This document shows positions 1 to 8,301 of a DNA stretch of 64,000 bases, piece by piece. Source of the DNA: Pseudofrankia sp. DC12 (GTDB lineage Bacteria; Actinomycetota; Actinomycetes; Frankiales; Frankiaceae); the NCBI RefSeq assembly GCF_000966285.1, contig NZ_KQ031391.1:6510430-6574429 (forward strand). Direction: 5' to 3'. The notes beneath the pieces were generated by a model. The model had not been told where the DNA came from. It saw only the letters and a list, made by a program, of their open reading frames with translations, and did no database searches. The position numbers and the translations under genes are program-made. Every line of letters starts with the position of its first letter. The first letter of the stretch is position 1.

Positions 1-1740
1 CCGGCGTCCGGTCTGCGTGGCGAGGCCCTGACGCTCATCTTCTCGGTGGTGGCCGCCGCGCTGGTCTTCCCGGTGCTGATGTTCATCGGCACCGCGACGC
101 GGCTGTCCGCCGCCACCCGCGAGCAGCGTTACGCCGCGATGCGCCTGGTCGGCGCCACCCCGCGCCAGGTCGCGGTCATCTCGACGGTCGAGTCCACGGT
201 GGCCGCCGGCGCCGGCCTGGCCGTCGGCTTCGGTCTGTTCTACGTACTGCGCCCGCTGGTGGCGACGGTTCCGTTCACCGGCGACCGGTTCTTCGCGACG
301 GACCTGACCCTTACTCCGGTCCAGGCGCTCGCGGTCGTGCTAGGAGTGCCGGCGGCGGCCGCGCTCGCGGCCTGGGCCGCGCTGCGACGGGTGACCGTCT
401 CTCCGCTCGGCGTGACCCGTCGGGTGACGCCGCGTCCGCCCCGGTCCTGGCGGCTTCTTGTTCTCGCCGGCGGGCTCGGTGAGCTGGCCTTCTTCGTCGA
501 CCGGCGGCCGGAGACCACGAACGGCCAGGCGGCGGCGTATCTGACCGGCTTCCTGCTGGTGATGCTGGGGCTGGTGGTCGCCGGGCCGTGGCTGACGATG
601 GCCGCCGCGCGGGGGGGTGCCCGCCGCGCTCGCCGGCCGGCGACGCTGATCGCGGCCCGCAGGCTCGCCGACGATCCGAAGGCCGGCTTCCGCTCGATCA
701 GCGGCCTGGTCCTCGCCCTGTTCGTGACCACGGCGACGGTCAGCATCATCGGCACGATCAACGCCGATCGCGGCACGCTGGGTGGCGACCCGGCGACCAG
801 GACCGTGGTCCAGGACGGTGCGCTGTTCGGCCCGCCCCTGACCGACGCCGCGCCCGACCGGCTCGTCGCCCGGATCCGCGCGGTCCCAGGAGTCGACGGC
901 CTCGCGGTCGTCCACGCCGATCCTGACAGGATTGGGACGGAGTTGCCGGAGGTCCGTTCTGGTCCGCTGACCGGCCGCTCTGGCCCATCGACCCGGGTGG
1001 CCGTGGGCAGCCCGCTGCCCGCGGAGGTTCCCCGGAGAGCCGATGGCCTGGTGGCGTGCTCGGACCTGGCCCGGATCGCGCTGGTCGGCCACTGCTCGGC
1101 GGGGGCGAGCGTGGCGGCCGTCCCGCTGGACGCCTTCGTGAACCTCGTGTCGAGCCCGGACGAGGTGTGGCCCACGGCGCCGACCAGCGCCACCGCGATC
1201 GCCAGCCTGCCCGTGCAGATGCTGTATGCCACCACGGACGGCTCCACGGCGGCCATGGAGCGGACCCGGACGCTGCTGACCGCCGCGTACCCCAACGAGC
1301 AGGCCCGCATGGTCGACGACTGGGCCTCCGACCAGCAGAAGACGCTGGCCGGCTGGCGGCAGCTGGCGAACGTGGTGCTGGCGACGACGTTGCCGATCGC
1401 CGGCTGCAGCCTCGCGGTGAGTGTCGTCGCCGGCCTGTCGGACCGGCGCCGTCCGTTCGCGATGCTGCGCCTCACCGGGGCGCCGCTGGCGGTGCTGCGG
1501 CGGGTGGTCGGCATGGAGAGCGTGCTGCCGCTGCTCGCCGCGGCCCTGCTCGCGACCGGCACAGGCTTCGCCGCGTCGGCGATGTTCCTGAGGTCGCAGC
1601 TCGGCTACCGCCTCGTCCCGCCGGGCGTCTCGTACTACGCGCTCGTCGTCGCGGGCATCGCCCTGTCGCTCGGGATCATCGCGGCGACCCTGCCGCTGCT
1701 CGCCCGCGTCACCGGTCCCGAGTCCGCCCGCAGCGGCTGA
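1..1740 (+). CDS. FtsX-family ABC transporter permease (5' end outside window)
   Basis: The frame is open from base 1, so the gene starts upstream and only the C-terminal 579 residues are here. The visible part has a membrane block near its start followed by a YAAMRLVGATPRQV segment, the conserved cytoplasmic piece of FtsX/MacB permeases. A long extracytoplasmic domain follows, then a second FtsX half near the C-terminus (RRPFAMLRLTGAPLAVLRRV) with closing membrane helices. Such permeases pair with an ABC ATPase in lipoprotein, peptide or cell-division roles; the ATPase is probably upstream and out of view. The gene is convergent with the PKS gene, with 25 bp between stops. The exact substrate cannot be told. 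Confidence 0.9.
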   Translation, partial: PASGLRGEALTLIFSVVAAALVFPVLMFIGTATRLSAATREQRYAAMRLVGATPRQVAVISTVESTVAAGAGLAVGFGLFYVLRPLVATVPFTGDRFFATDLTLTPVQALAVVLGVPAAAALAAWAALRRVTVSPLGVTRRVTPRPPRSWRLLVLAGGLGELAFFVDRRPETTNGQAAAYLTGFLLVMLGLVVAGPWLTMAAARGGARRARRPATLIAARRLADDPKAGFRSISGLVLALFVTTATVSIIGTINADRGTLGGDPATRTVVQDGALFGPPLTDAAPDRLVARIRAVPGVDGLAVVHADPDRIGTELPEVRSGPLTGRSGPSTRVAVGSPLPAEVPRRADGLVACSDLARIALVGHCSAGASVAAVPLDAFVNLVSSPDEVWPTAPTSATAIASLPVQMLYATTDGSTAAMERTRTLLTAAYPNEQARMVDDWASDQQKTLAGWRQLANVVLATTLPIAGCSLAVSVVAGLSDRRRPFAMLRLTGAPLAVLRRVVGMESVLPLLAAALLATGTGFAASAMFLRSQLGYRLVPPGVSYYALVVAGIALSLGIIAATLPLLARVTGPESARSG

Positions 1741-1765
1741 CGCACCGCCGCGGCTCGTCGCGCGG

Positions 1766-2863
1766 CTATCGGCGCCGCAGGAGGGCCAGGCACAGCGTCA
1801 GCCCCGGACCGAACGCCATCCCGACCGCCGCGGCTCCGACGTCGAGCACGTCGCGCAGCCGTTCGAGGACGAGCAGCACGGTCGCCGAGGAACAGTTGCC
1901 CCGCGAGCCGAGGATCTGGCGGCTCGGGTCGGTCCGGGCACGGTCCAGCCCTAGCCGTTCCTCGACGACGTCGACGATGCGCGGGCCGCCGGGATGCACC
2001 GCCCAGCCCTTCACGTCGGCGAGCGTGAGCGCGAACGGGTCCAGCAGCGCCGTCGTCGCCGCCTCGACGTGGGACGCCAGCACCTCGGGGACCTTCGAGG
2101 ACAGCCCCATCCGGAACCCGTGGTCGGTGACCTGCCAGGTCATCAGCTGCTCGCTGGCCGGGGCGGTCACGGCCGTGGTGTCGAGGACCTCCAGGCCGTC
2201 CGTGGCGTCGGGCACGAGGACGACCGCGGCGGCGGCGTCGCCGAACAGTGCGTGCGCGACGACCTGCTCGAGGTCCCGCCCGGCGCCGTCGGGCACCGGC
2301 TGGACGTGCAGGGAGGTGAGCTCCACGCACAGCACCAGCGCGGGCAGCCGGCGGGCCCGGACGAAGTCGGCGGCCGTCCCCATCCCGGGGATCGCCGCGT
2401 AGCAGCCCATGTGGCCGATCGCCAGCCGCCGGACCCGCTCGGACATGCCGAGCTGGCGGGCGAGCTGGATGTCCAGGCCGGGTGTGCTGTAGCCGGTGCA
2501 TGACACGACGACGAACAGCCCGATGTCGGCGGCGCTCACGCCGGCGTCCGCGAGCGCGGCGCTGGCCGCGCGCAGGCCGAGGGGCTGGGCGTCCCGGACG
2601 TAGCGGCGCATCCGCGCGGCCGTCGACCAGCCGCTGACGTCCTCATGGCGTGGGTCCACCACGGCGTGCCGGGTCCGGACCCCGCATCCCAGGAAGATCC
2701 GGCGGGCCACCCGGTCGCCGCCGCACCGCCGGTCGAAGTACTCGTCCCACAGGTGCTGCTGGTCGAGCAGCCCGGGGAACGCCGTCCCGATCCCGGTGAT
2801 GACGGCCGCGGTCCCGCCGCCCGCCGCCGCCGGCCGTCCGGCGCCCGGGGGCCGCGCTGTCAC
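1766..2863 (-). CDS. Type III polyketide synthase (chalcone/stilbene synthase-like)
   Basis: A 365-aa protein of normal length for type III PKS. The full catalytic triad is visible: Cys154 in GHMGCYAA, His290 in AVHPGGPR and Asn323 in GNCSS. These enzymes use acyl-CoA starters and malonyl-CoA extenders to build pyrones, resorcinols or phloroglucinols. The GTG at 2863 overlaps the stop of the acyl-CoA dehydrogenase-like gene by four bases (GTGA), so the two are translationally coupled; this decides the start over longer open frames. With the upstream methyltransferase the locus resembles phenolic-lipid type operons (PKS, methyltransferase, flavoprotein) in layout, although the flavoprotein here is of a different family. 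Product and starter unit are unknown. Confidence 0.93.
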   Translation of the reverse strand: MTARPPGAGRPAAAGGGTAAVITGIGTAFPGLLDQQHLWDEYFDRRCGGDRVARRIFLGCGVRTRHAVVDPRHEDVSGWSTAARMRRYVRDAQPLGLRAASAALADAGVSAADIGLFVVVSCTGYSTPGLDIQLARQLGMSERVRRLAIGHMGCYAAIPGMGTAADFVRARRLPALVLCVELTSLHVQPVPDGAGRDLEQVVAHALFGDAAAAVVLVPDATDGLEVLDTTAVTAPASEQLMTWQVTDHGFRMGLSSKVPEVLASHVEAATTALLDPFALTLADVKGWAVHPGGPRIVDVVEERLGLDRARTDPSRQILGSRGNCSSATVLLVLERLRDVLDVGAAAVGMAFGPGLTLCLALLRRR

Positions 2864-4092
2864 CACCGGGGCACGTCGGCGTCCGCGTCCGGGTCGCCGC
2901 CGAGCGCCGCGAGCCCCAGCCAGTCGGCGCACACGTCGGAGGTGGCGGGCTGCAGCGACCCGCATCTCGCGTCCCGGTAGAGGCGTTCCAGTGGATGGCC
3001 GCGCCGGGTCACCGCCGTCCCGCAGGCCTCGACGACGGAGGCGGCGACGTCCTGCGCGGTCTGCCCGGCCAGCAGCTTCGCCCGCCATACCCAGGCGTTC
3101 GTCGCCAGGGACCCGGGATCGGCGTCGACCCGCCTGGCGCACTCGTCGACGACCAGGTCGAGCGCGGCGAGCGCGACGTCCGCCCGGCCGAACCGGGCCC
3201 GGACCGCGGGCAGAGCGACGAGGCCCTCCGGTAGTCCCGGCGCGGTCCGGCCGCGGGCATGCTCGACGCCCGCGTTGAACGTGGCCCGGCCGACACCGGC
3301 GTAGACGGCCGCGTACGAGGCCACCAGCCACTGCGGCATGATCTGCGCGATCAGCAGGCTCAGCCCCTCCAGCCCGCCGATCAGCGTGTCCGCCGGGACC
3401 CAGGCGTCCAGCCGCAGGTCATGGCTGCCGGTGCCCCGCATGCCGAGGGTGTCCCAGTTGGGCTCGACGGTCATCCCCGGCCCGGCGGGGACGAGGAAAT
3501 GGCTGACCTTCCCGGCTGGCTGGCTGTCGGAGCCGTCGGAGCCGTCGTCGTCGGCCCGGGCGGCGACGAAGTAGAGGTCGGCGTGCGAGGCGCCCGAGCA
3601 GAACGACTTCAGGCCGGTGATCCGGTAGCCGTCGCCTTCGCGGCGGTAGGAGGTCCGCAGCGCGGACAGCCGGGAGCCCGCGCCCCGCTCGCTCATCGCG
3701 ACGGCGATGAACGACCCGGCGGCGGCCTGGGCCAGCACCCGGTCCCGGGCGGCGAAGTACGACTCCGGCGCGCCCATCGCCCGGGCCAGCTCGTCCGGGG
3801 TCCCGGCCAGCGCGCCCACGACGGAGCAGTGCATGTTCAGCGCGAGGGCCGTCGAGCCGCTGCCCTCGGCGAGGACCCGCGCGGCGTCGGCCCAGTCGGA
3901 GAAGGCGCCGCCCAGGCCGCCCAGCCGGCTGGGCACGAGCAGGCCGAACAGGCCGGCCGTGCGCAGGTCGTCGAGGTCGCCGGCCGGCAGCTCCCCGAGG
4001 CGGTCCGCCTCGCCGGCCCGCGCCGCCAGCGCCGGGGCGACCTCCCGGGCGAGCCGCCCGCCGTCGACCCGCCCGCCCAGCTCGACGCTCAT
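2860..4092 (-). CDS. Acyl-CoA dehydrogenase-like flavoprotein of PKS operon
   Basis: A 410-aa acyl-CoA dehydrogenase-fold protein: helical N-terminal domain, a middle segment with MSERGAGSRLSALRT and a YRITGLKSFCSGA stretch typical of the FAD-binding beta domain, and a C-terminal helical domain with CGTAVTRRGHPLERLYRDARC. It resembles the acyl-CoA dehydrogenase branch that includes flavin-dependent monooxygenases, so it may oxidise or hydroxylate the polyketide rather than a fatty acyl-CoA; that is inference. The ATG at 4092 is preceded by a GAGAGG site. It sits 16 bp after the methyltransferase and overlaps the PKS start by four bases, so the three genes form one operon. Confidence 0.87.
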   Translation of the reverse strand: MSVELGGRVDGGRLAREVAPALAARAGEADRLGELPAGDLDDLRTAGLFGLLVPSRLGGLGGAFSDWADAARVLAEGSGSTALALNMHCSVVGALAGTPDELARAMGAPESYFAARDRVLAQAAAGSFIAVAMSERGAGSRLSALRTSYRREGDGYRITGLKSFCSGASHADLYFVAARADDDGSDGSDSQPAGKVSHFLVPAGPGMTVEPNWDTLGMRGTGSHDLRLDAWVPADTLIGGLEGLSLLIAQIMPQWLVASYAAVYAGVGRATFNAGVEHARGRTAPGLPEGLVALPAVRARFGRADVALAALDLVVDECARRVDADPGSLATNAWVWRAKLLAGQTAQDVAASVVEACGTAVTRRGHPLERLYRDARCGSLQPATSDVCADWLGLAALGGDPDADADVPRW

Positions 4093-4108
4093 CGCCGGCC
4101 GCCTCTCG

Positions 4109-4924
4109 TCACGACCTGGTCCCGATCGCCTGGTAGACGCCCGCCGTCGAGCGGATGGGGACCATCCGGACCGAGTCGGCGCGCCGCGCCAGCCAGCGGG
4201 CGTAGTCACGGACAGAAGGACGCAGGCCGCCGACGACCCTCATCGCGATCCCGGACTGTTCCAGCGCCGCGCCCAGGCGCTCGGGCGAGACCAGCAGCCG
4301 GGGGTCGTGCAGGCGCGGCGGCGGCCCCCCGGGCAGGCGCTCGGCTATGCGCACCAGGCCGACCCGGCAGAAGACCGTATCCGCGAGGGTGTCGATCACC
4401 AGGGTTCCACCCGGGGCCAGGACGCGCGCGATCGCCGCGCAGGCCGCGTCGAGATCCTCCAGGTGCTCGAACATCTCCCCGGCGACGACGCACGGGAACT
4501 CGCCGTCGCGGAACGGCAGCCGGGTCACGTCGGCCAGCACCGTCGCCACGCCGTGCTCGCCGGCCTGGCGCAGCGCCGACGAGGAGAGATCGACGCCGAC
4601 GTGCCGCCAGCCCGCGAGCTCCCCGGTGAGTACCGGCGCGAGCAGCCCGCCACCGCAGGCCAGGTCGAGCAGCGGTGTTCCGGGGCGCGGCGGCGGCGGG
4701 ATGAGCCGCGCGCGTGCCTCGGCCAGCCAGTGCAGCGCGGCGAACCGGCCATGCGTGGGCCACCACTGGTCGGCGAGGTCGTCGTACTGCGCGGGGTCGT
4801 TACGGCGCCGCCGGGGCGGCCGCCGTCCCTTCGGCTCGGCCGGGGCAGGCTCGGCGCGGGCCGGCGGCAGGCCGGTGAGGGGTGCGTGAGACGTCGAGCC
4901 CGACCGGCCTGTCGACCCGTTCAC
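4109..4924 (-). CDS. UbiG-like class I SAM-dependent methyltransferase
   Basis: A 271-aa methyltransferase with motif I LLDLACGGGLLAPVL, an acidic motif II (VGVDLSSSAL) and motif IV/post region FPCVVAGEMFEHLEDL. It resembles 3-demethylubiquinone O-methyltransferase (UbiG) type enzymes; in this operon the likely target is the hydroxyl or ring carbon of the type III PKS product. An N-terminal extension of about 45 residues rich in Pro/Arg precedes the domain. The GTG at 4924 is the only start that includes it; the Shine-Dalgarno is weak, so a later start is possible. It is first gene of the minus-strand operon. Confidence 0.87.
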   Translation of the reverse strand: MNGSTGRSGSTSHAPLTGLPPARAEPAPAEPKGRRPPRRRRNDPAQYDDLADQWWPTHGRFAALHWLAEARARLIPPPPRPGTPLLDLACGGGLLAPVLTGELAGWRHVGVDLSSSALRQAGEHGVATVLADVTRLPFRDGEFPCVVAGEMFEHLEDLDAACAAIARVLAPGGTLVIDTLADTVFCRVGLVRIAERLPGGPPPRLHDPRLLVSPERLGAALEQSGIAMRVVGGLRPSVRDYARWLARRADSVRMVPIRSTAGVYQAIGTRS

Positions 4925-5352
4925 CCAGCCCCCGGAGGAAGTGGCAAACTCTGACGATCTTCAGTATCGCCCACCTGTTCGGCGCCCCGCGCCTGTTCGG
5001 GGAAACCGGGCTGAAAGCGAGGCGGACCCGCCCGCCATGCAGACCCTTCCTCGCCGCTCGCTCATCCCGCTCCTCGCCCCGACGCCGCCGGACCTGCCCG
5101 ACGGTGGCCTGCGGAGCGAGGGGTGACAAGTGAACGCTTACTAAGACCGTTCGGGCCGAGCTTCGCGCCGACCACGCTGACCGGCCCGGCCACGCCCCGC
5201 CGGTGCCCGTGGACGCCGGCGGCGACCGCATCGGGTGACCTTCCCCAGAAAGGCCGACACGGGAGCGGAAACTCCGGTGAGCGGCCCCCGATCGGCCGCA
5301 CTTCGCCGGCTACCGGCGCGGCGGCAGGCCCGCTAGGCGCATACTGGAGCCA
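4925..5352. other. Intergenic region, no gene seen
   Basis: About 430 bp between the divergent methyltransferase and small conserved gene. It must hold both promoters. An imperfect inverted repeat, AGTGAAC next to GCTTACT near 5128-5141, is the only regulator-like element I see. The open frames here have no recognisable domains. Confidence 0.4.
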
Positions 5353-5574
5353 ATGACCAAGTCAGCGGTACCCAAGCGCCGTCTGCCCACCAGCCCCTTC
5401 AAGGATCCGGTCATTCCGCCGTGCGATCGCTTCGCCATCGGTGACCGCGTCATCCACGACACGTACGGTCTCGGCCAGGTCATCGGGGTCGAGCAGGACA
5501 TCGCCGTGCTGGTCGATTTCGGGTCCCAGCAGGAACGGATCCCGAGCCCGTTCAGCAAGATGTCCCATCTCTGA
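5353..5574 (+). CDS. Small conserved actinobacterial protein, SH3-like
   Basis: A 73-aa protein. The core FAIGDRVIHDTYGLGQVIG followed by a hydrophobic strand and FGSQQERI has the look of the small SH3-like/CarD-like beta-barrel seen at the C-terminus of UvrD/PcrA helicases and in short conserved actinobacterial proteins. A Shine-Dalgarno (GGAG at about 5345) lies upstream of the ATG. A nucleic-acid or RNA-polymerase related role is a guess from the fold; no catalytic residues are present. It stands alone, with no operon partner. Confidence 0.8.
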   Translation: MTKSAVPKRRLPTSPFKDPVIPPCDRFAIGDRVIHDTYGLGQVIGVEQDIAVLVDFGSQQERIPSPFSKMSHL

Positions 5575-5981
5575 CGGCACGAGCACCGGGCCCGCCGGGC
5601 CCGGGACTCGGCGCCCGCGGTGGCGGGTCCGCGGCGGAGCCTGGCTCCGCCGCCGGTGCGCCGCGCCGTCGGCCCTGACGACATCCCACCCCAGAAGCGA
5701 GCTATCCCATCGCCACACCGCCGAACCCACTGTTCTCCGCGTCGGAACCGGCGCGCTCCTCGCCCAGGCGGGAGGCGCCGCGTCCGTCGGTAGACCTCTT
5801 CCAGGCCCCCGACTTCGGGCCGGCTGACCCCGAGGGCGCCGAGGTCGGGGGTGAGCAGGCCGAGCCCGCGCGCGTCCGCCGGCCCGCTGCGGCCAGCCAG
5901 TCCAGGCCGGCCCCCGCCCGTCGTCGCCCTCGGCCCCGGCGGGCGTAGGCAGGGCCGGCTTCGACCGGCGTCGCCGCGAGG
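5575..5981. other. Intergenic region, no gene seen
   Basis: About 400 bp between the convergent small gene and the VWA gene. Open frames on both strands are Arg/Pro-rich and lack any recognisable motif. I see no terminator-like hairpin with a T-run. Confidence 0.35.
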
Positions 5982-6905
5982 TCATCGGCCCGCCGGGATC
6001 TGTCGGGTGCTGGCCTGGCCCTCGGCCAGCGGTGGGGGAGACCCCGCCGCGGCCGGCAGGCGCCGGACCCGGTTCCACCACAGCGAGAGACCGACCGCCG
6101 CGCCGATGCCGGCGAACCAGGCGGCGATGTCCTTGTGCTTGTGGGTCACGGTGATGTTGCGCGGCAGGGTGCCGAGCGCGTCCTGGAGCTGGCCCGCGTT
6201 CTGCGCCCGGTAGTACGCGCCGCCGGTGGTGGCCGCGACCTGGCGTAGGGCCTGCTCGCCGATGACCAGCAGCCTGCGGTCGCCGAGCCGGCCGCCCCCG
6301 CCCCCGCCCCCGCCCCCGCCGCCGAATCCGCCAAACCCGCCGAAGGCCCCGTTGCCAGCCTGCGAGCTGCCACAGACCATGGGCGCCGGCGTCGTCGTGC
6401 CGAACCCGGTCGTGTAGACGCGCAGGCGGCGGGCGGCCGCCTGCTTCGCGGCGGTCTGCGGGTCCACGCCCTGGGTGTTGGCGCCGTCGGTGAGCACGAC
6501 GATCACGTCGGCCGCGTACGGGCCGGTGCCGTTCCCACTGACGGTCGCGCCGGTCGGCGCGACGGACGGGTCGGCGTCCGCGATGGCGTCGATCGAGGTG
6601 AGGATGCCCTGGCCGATCGCGGTGCCGCGCGACGTCGTCAGGTTCTGCAGCGCGTCCAGCAGCTTCGTGGTGTCGGTGGTGGGCGGGACGAGCAGCCCCG
6701 CGATGCCGGAGAAGGTGACCAGCCCGATCCGGGAGCCCGCCGGCTGCGCCTTGATGAAGGCCGTCGCGGCCTTCTCGGCGGCGGTGATCCGGTTGGGCGG
6801 CACGTCCGTCGCGGCCATGCTGTTCGAGACGTCCACGGCGACGATCACCGTGCCGGCGGCGCGGGTGACGGGCACGCCCGCCGCGGGCGCCGGCCCAGGA
6901 GCCAT
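5982..6905 (-). pseudogene. VWA-domain (BatA-like) protein, N-terminus truncated
   Basis: The frame encodes a von Willebrand A domain with an intact metal-ion site start (VAVDVSNSM), a TDTTKLLDAL segment and VVLTDGANTQG. It ends in a C-terminal membrane helix (AAWFAGIGAAVGLSLWW). Typical actinobacterial BatA-like proteins carry about 100 further N-terminal residues with two membrane helices before the VWA domain; these are absent. The coding similarity stops at a tandem array of a 10-bp unit (6901-6940), beyond which the sequence belongs to the peroxiredoxin promoter. The last ATG before the domain is at 6905. A Gly-rich loop is encoded by a hexamer tract. It may still be expressed as a soluble-N-terminus protein, so calling it a pseudogene is a judgement. 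Confidence 0.65.
6295..6318. repeat. Hexanucleotide tract (cccccg x4) in VWA gene
   Basis: Four perfect tandem copies of cccccg, continued by ccgccg. On the minus strand they encode the poly-Gly stretch inside the VWA protein. Changes in copy number would stay in frame (two Gly per unit). Confidence 0.85.
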
Positions 6906-6940
6906 GACCGGCCATGACCGGCCATGACCGGCCATGACCG
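6901..6940. repeat. 10-bp tandem repeat (gccatgaccg x4)
   Basis: Four perfect copies of gccatgaccg. They lie exactly where the VWA coding similarity ends and the peroxiredoxin upstream region begins. Ten is not a multiple of three, so copy number changes would shift any reading frame passing through. Confidence 0.95.
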
Positions 6941-6948
6941 GCCGGACT

Positions 6949-6972
6949 ATTGTGCAAGAGACAATTGTGCAA
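6949..6972. promoter_or_regulatory. Direct repeat of ATTGTGCAA upstream of peroxiredoxin
   Basis: ATTGTGCAA occurs at 6949-6957 and again at 6964-6972, with a 15-bp period. The same nonamer, on the other strand, is inside the MarR operator at 11949-11981. The AT-rich block is likely to hold promoter elements for the peroxiredoxin gene. A regulator is not proven. Confidence 0.5.
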
Positions 6973-7047
6973 AATGGCTGCCATCCAGGGCGGCCATGGG
7001 CGCCAGGCCCCGCCCGAGGCCCGGCCTCAGTGAGAGGAACGCAAACG

Positions 7048-7497
7048 ATGCTGCGCGTCGGCGACACCGCTCCGGATTTCGAGCTGCCGGACGAGAGCAA
7101 CACCCCCCGCAAGCTGTCCATGCTGCTGGCGGACGGGCCGGTCGTGCTGTTCTTCTACCCCGCCGCGATGACGAAGGGCTGCACCGCGGAGAGCTGCCAT
7201 TTCCGCGACCTCGCGGCCGAGTTCGCGAAGGTCGGAGCCCAGCGGGTCGGCATCAGCACCGACACGGTCGCGAAGCAGAAGGAGTTCTCCGAGAAGCACT
7301 CCTTCGACTACCCGCTGCTGTCGGACGCCGATGGGACCGTGTCGAAGGAGTTCGGCGTGAAGCGGTCCCTCGACCTGCTGCGCGTCAAGCGCGCCACCTT
7401 CGTGATCGGCAAGGACCGCGTCATCGTCGAGGTCATCAACAGCGAGCTGAACATGAACACCCACGCCGACAAGGCCCTGGCCGCCCTCGGCGCCTGA
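7048..7497 (+). CDS. bcp: PrxQ/BCP-type thiol peroxiredoxin
   Basis: A 149-aa thioredoxin-fold peroxidase. The peroxidatic Cys45 sits in TKGCTAES and the resolving Cys50 five residues later, the pattern of the atypical two-Cys PrxQ (bacterioferritin comigratory protein) group. It reduces hydrogen peroxide and organic hydroperoxides with thioredoxin as electron donor in the cytoplasm. The ATG at 7048 follows a GAGAGGA ribosome site; longer upstream frames run into the 10-bp repeat array and are not credible. The upstream ATTGTGCAA repeats suggest peroxide- or MarR-linked control. Confidence 0.95.
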   Translation: MLRVGDTAPDFELPDESNTPRKLSMLLADGPVVLFFYPAAMTKGCTAESCHFRDLAAEFAKVGAQRVGISTDTVAKQKEFSEKHSFDYPLLSDADGTVSKEFGVKRSLDLLRVKRATFVIGKDRVIVEVINSELNMNTHADKALAALGA

Positions 7498-8301
7498 CTC
7501 GCTCTGGGGGATGGCCGCCGCGCTCCCGCGAGCCCAGGGCGGCGAGGTAGGGCCCTCTGACGGTCGTGGACGAACACCGCCGACGGCCGCCGGAGGGCCC
7601 GACGCCCACCGCCTGGCCGGTGAGCGGCCGCGCGCCGACGACATCTCGTCCGCCGAGCACGCCTCCCGCGCCCTGGTCCGGAAGCTCCCTACTCACGTGG
7701 CACGGCATGGCACGGCGCGATCCGCGCCGGCGCCGTGGAGGTTCTCTTGGCTCCTCTGCAGTAACGCGGTTACTTCGGTAACCGCGTTACTTGCGTCTGG
7801 TCCCGTTTCCGGATGACTCCTCCGGTTCCCGGCCGACCGGCGTGCCGACCGCGAGGAGGCGGGATCATGGCGGCTCACCCCGCACCTGTGGCGGTGCTTC
7901 GAGCATGATCACCGAGCCCCGGGCCGTCGCGGACGCCCTCCAGGAGGTCGCCACCGTCTGACCGCGGCCCGTCGCGAAGATCAGGGAGGGCGCCTGGGAC
8001 ATCGTTCCGGAACCGGGTGTGGCACCGCTGCGAACTTCGTCGGCAATGCCGGAGGAGCGGCCAGGTTTCGGCCGCGGCCGGTGACATCGCTTCTCTTTCG
8101 GGCGTAGTGCCGAGTGCGCCGCCGGGCGCCCGACGCAGGGTGCGAGAGTGGTCGCTGTGCGCCGGCCGGGCCAGCCGGGTGAACGCCATGATTGGCGGCC
8201 GCGGCAGGGCCGACGGCGCGGTGCGCCGGAGATTCCGGCCGTCGTGATGCCGCCGCAGGACGCCATGGCTCCGGGCGGCGGCGAGAGCGGGAGACGATCC
8301 G
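7498..8301. other. Intergenic region with palindrome
   Basis: About 800 bp without a convincing gene. The only clear element is the perfect palindrome at 7761-7790, described separately. The open frames are Arg/Pro-rich with no domain similarity that I recognise. It could hide a small RNA, but nothing else supports that. Confidence 0.4.
7761..7790. promoter_or_regulatory. Perfect inverted repeat: tandem GTAAC-N3-GTTAC sites / UUCG hairpin
   Basis: A perfect 13-bp stem closes on a C(TTCG)G tetraloop, the exceptionally stable RNA cap. Each arm is itself a GTAAC-N3-GTTAC palindrome, so the element can also be read as two tandem dyad operators for a TetR- or GntR-type regulator. It lies well downstream of the peroxiredoxin stop and about 510 bp before the LmeA-like gene. 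No T-run follows, which weakens the case for a classic terminator. Confidence 0.7.
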
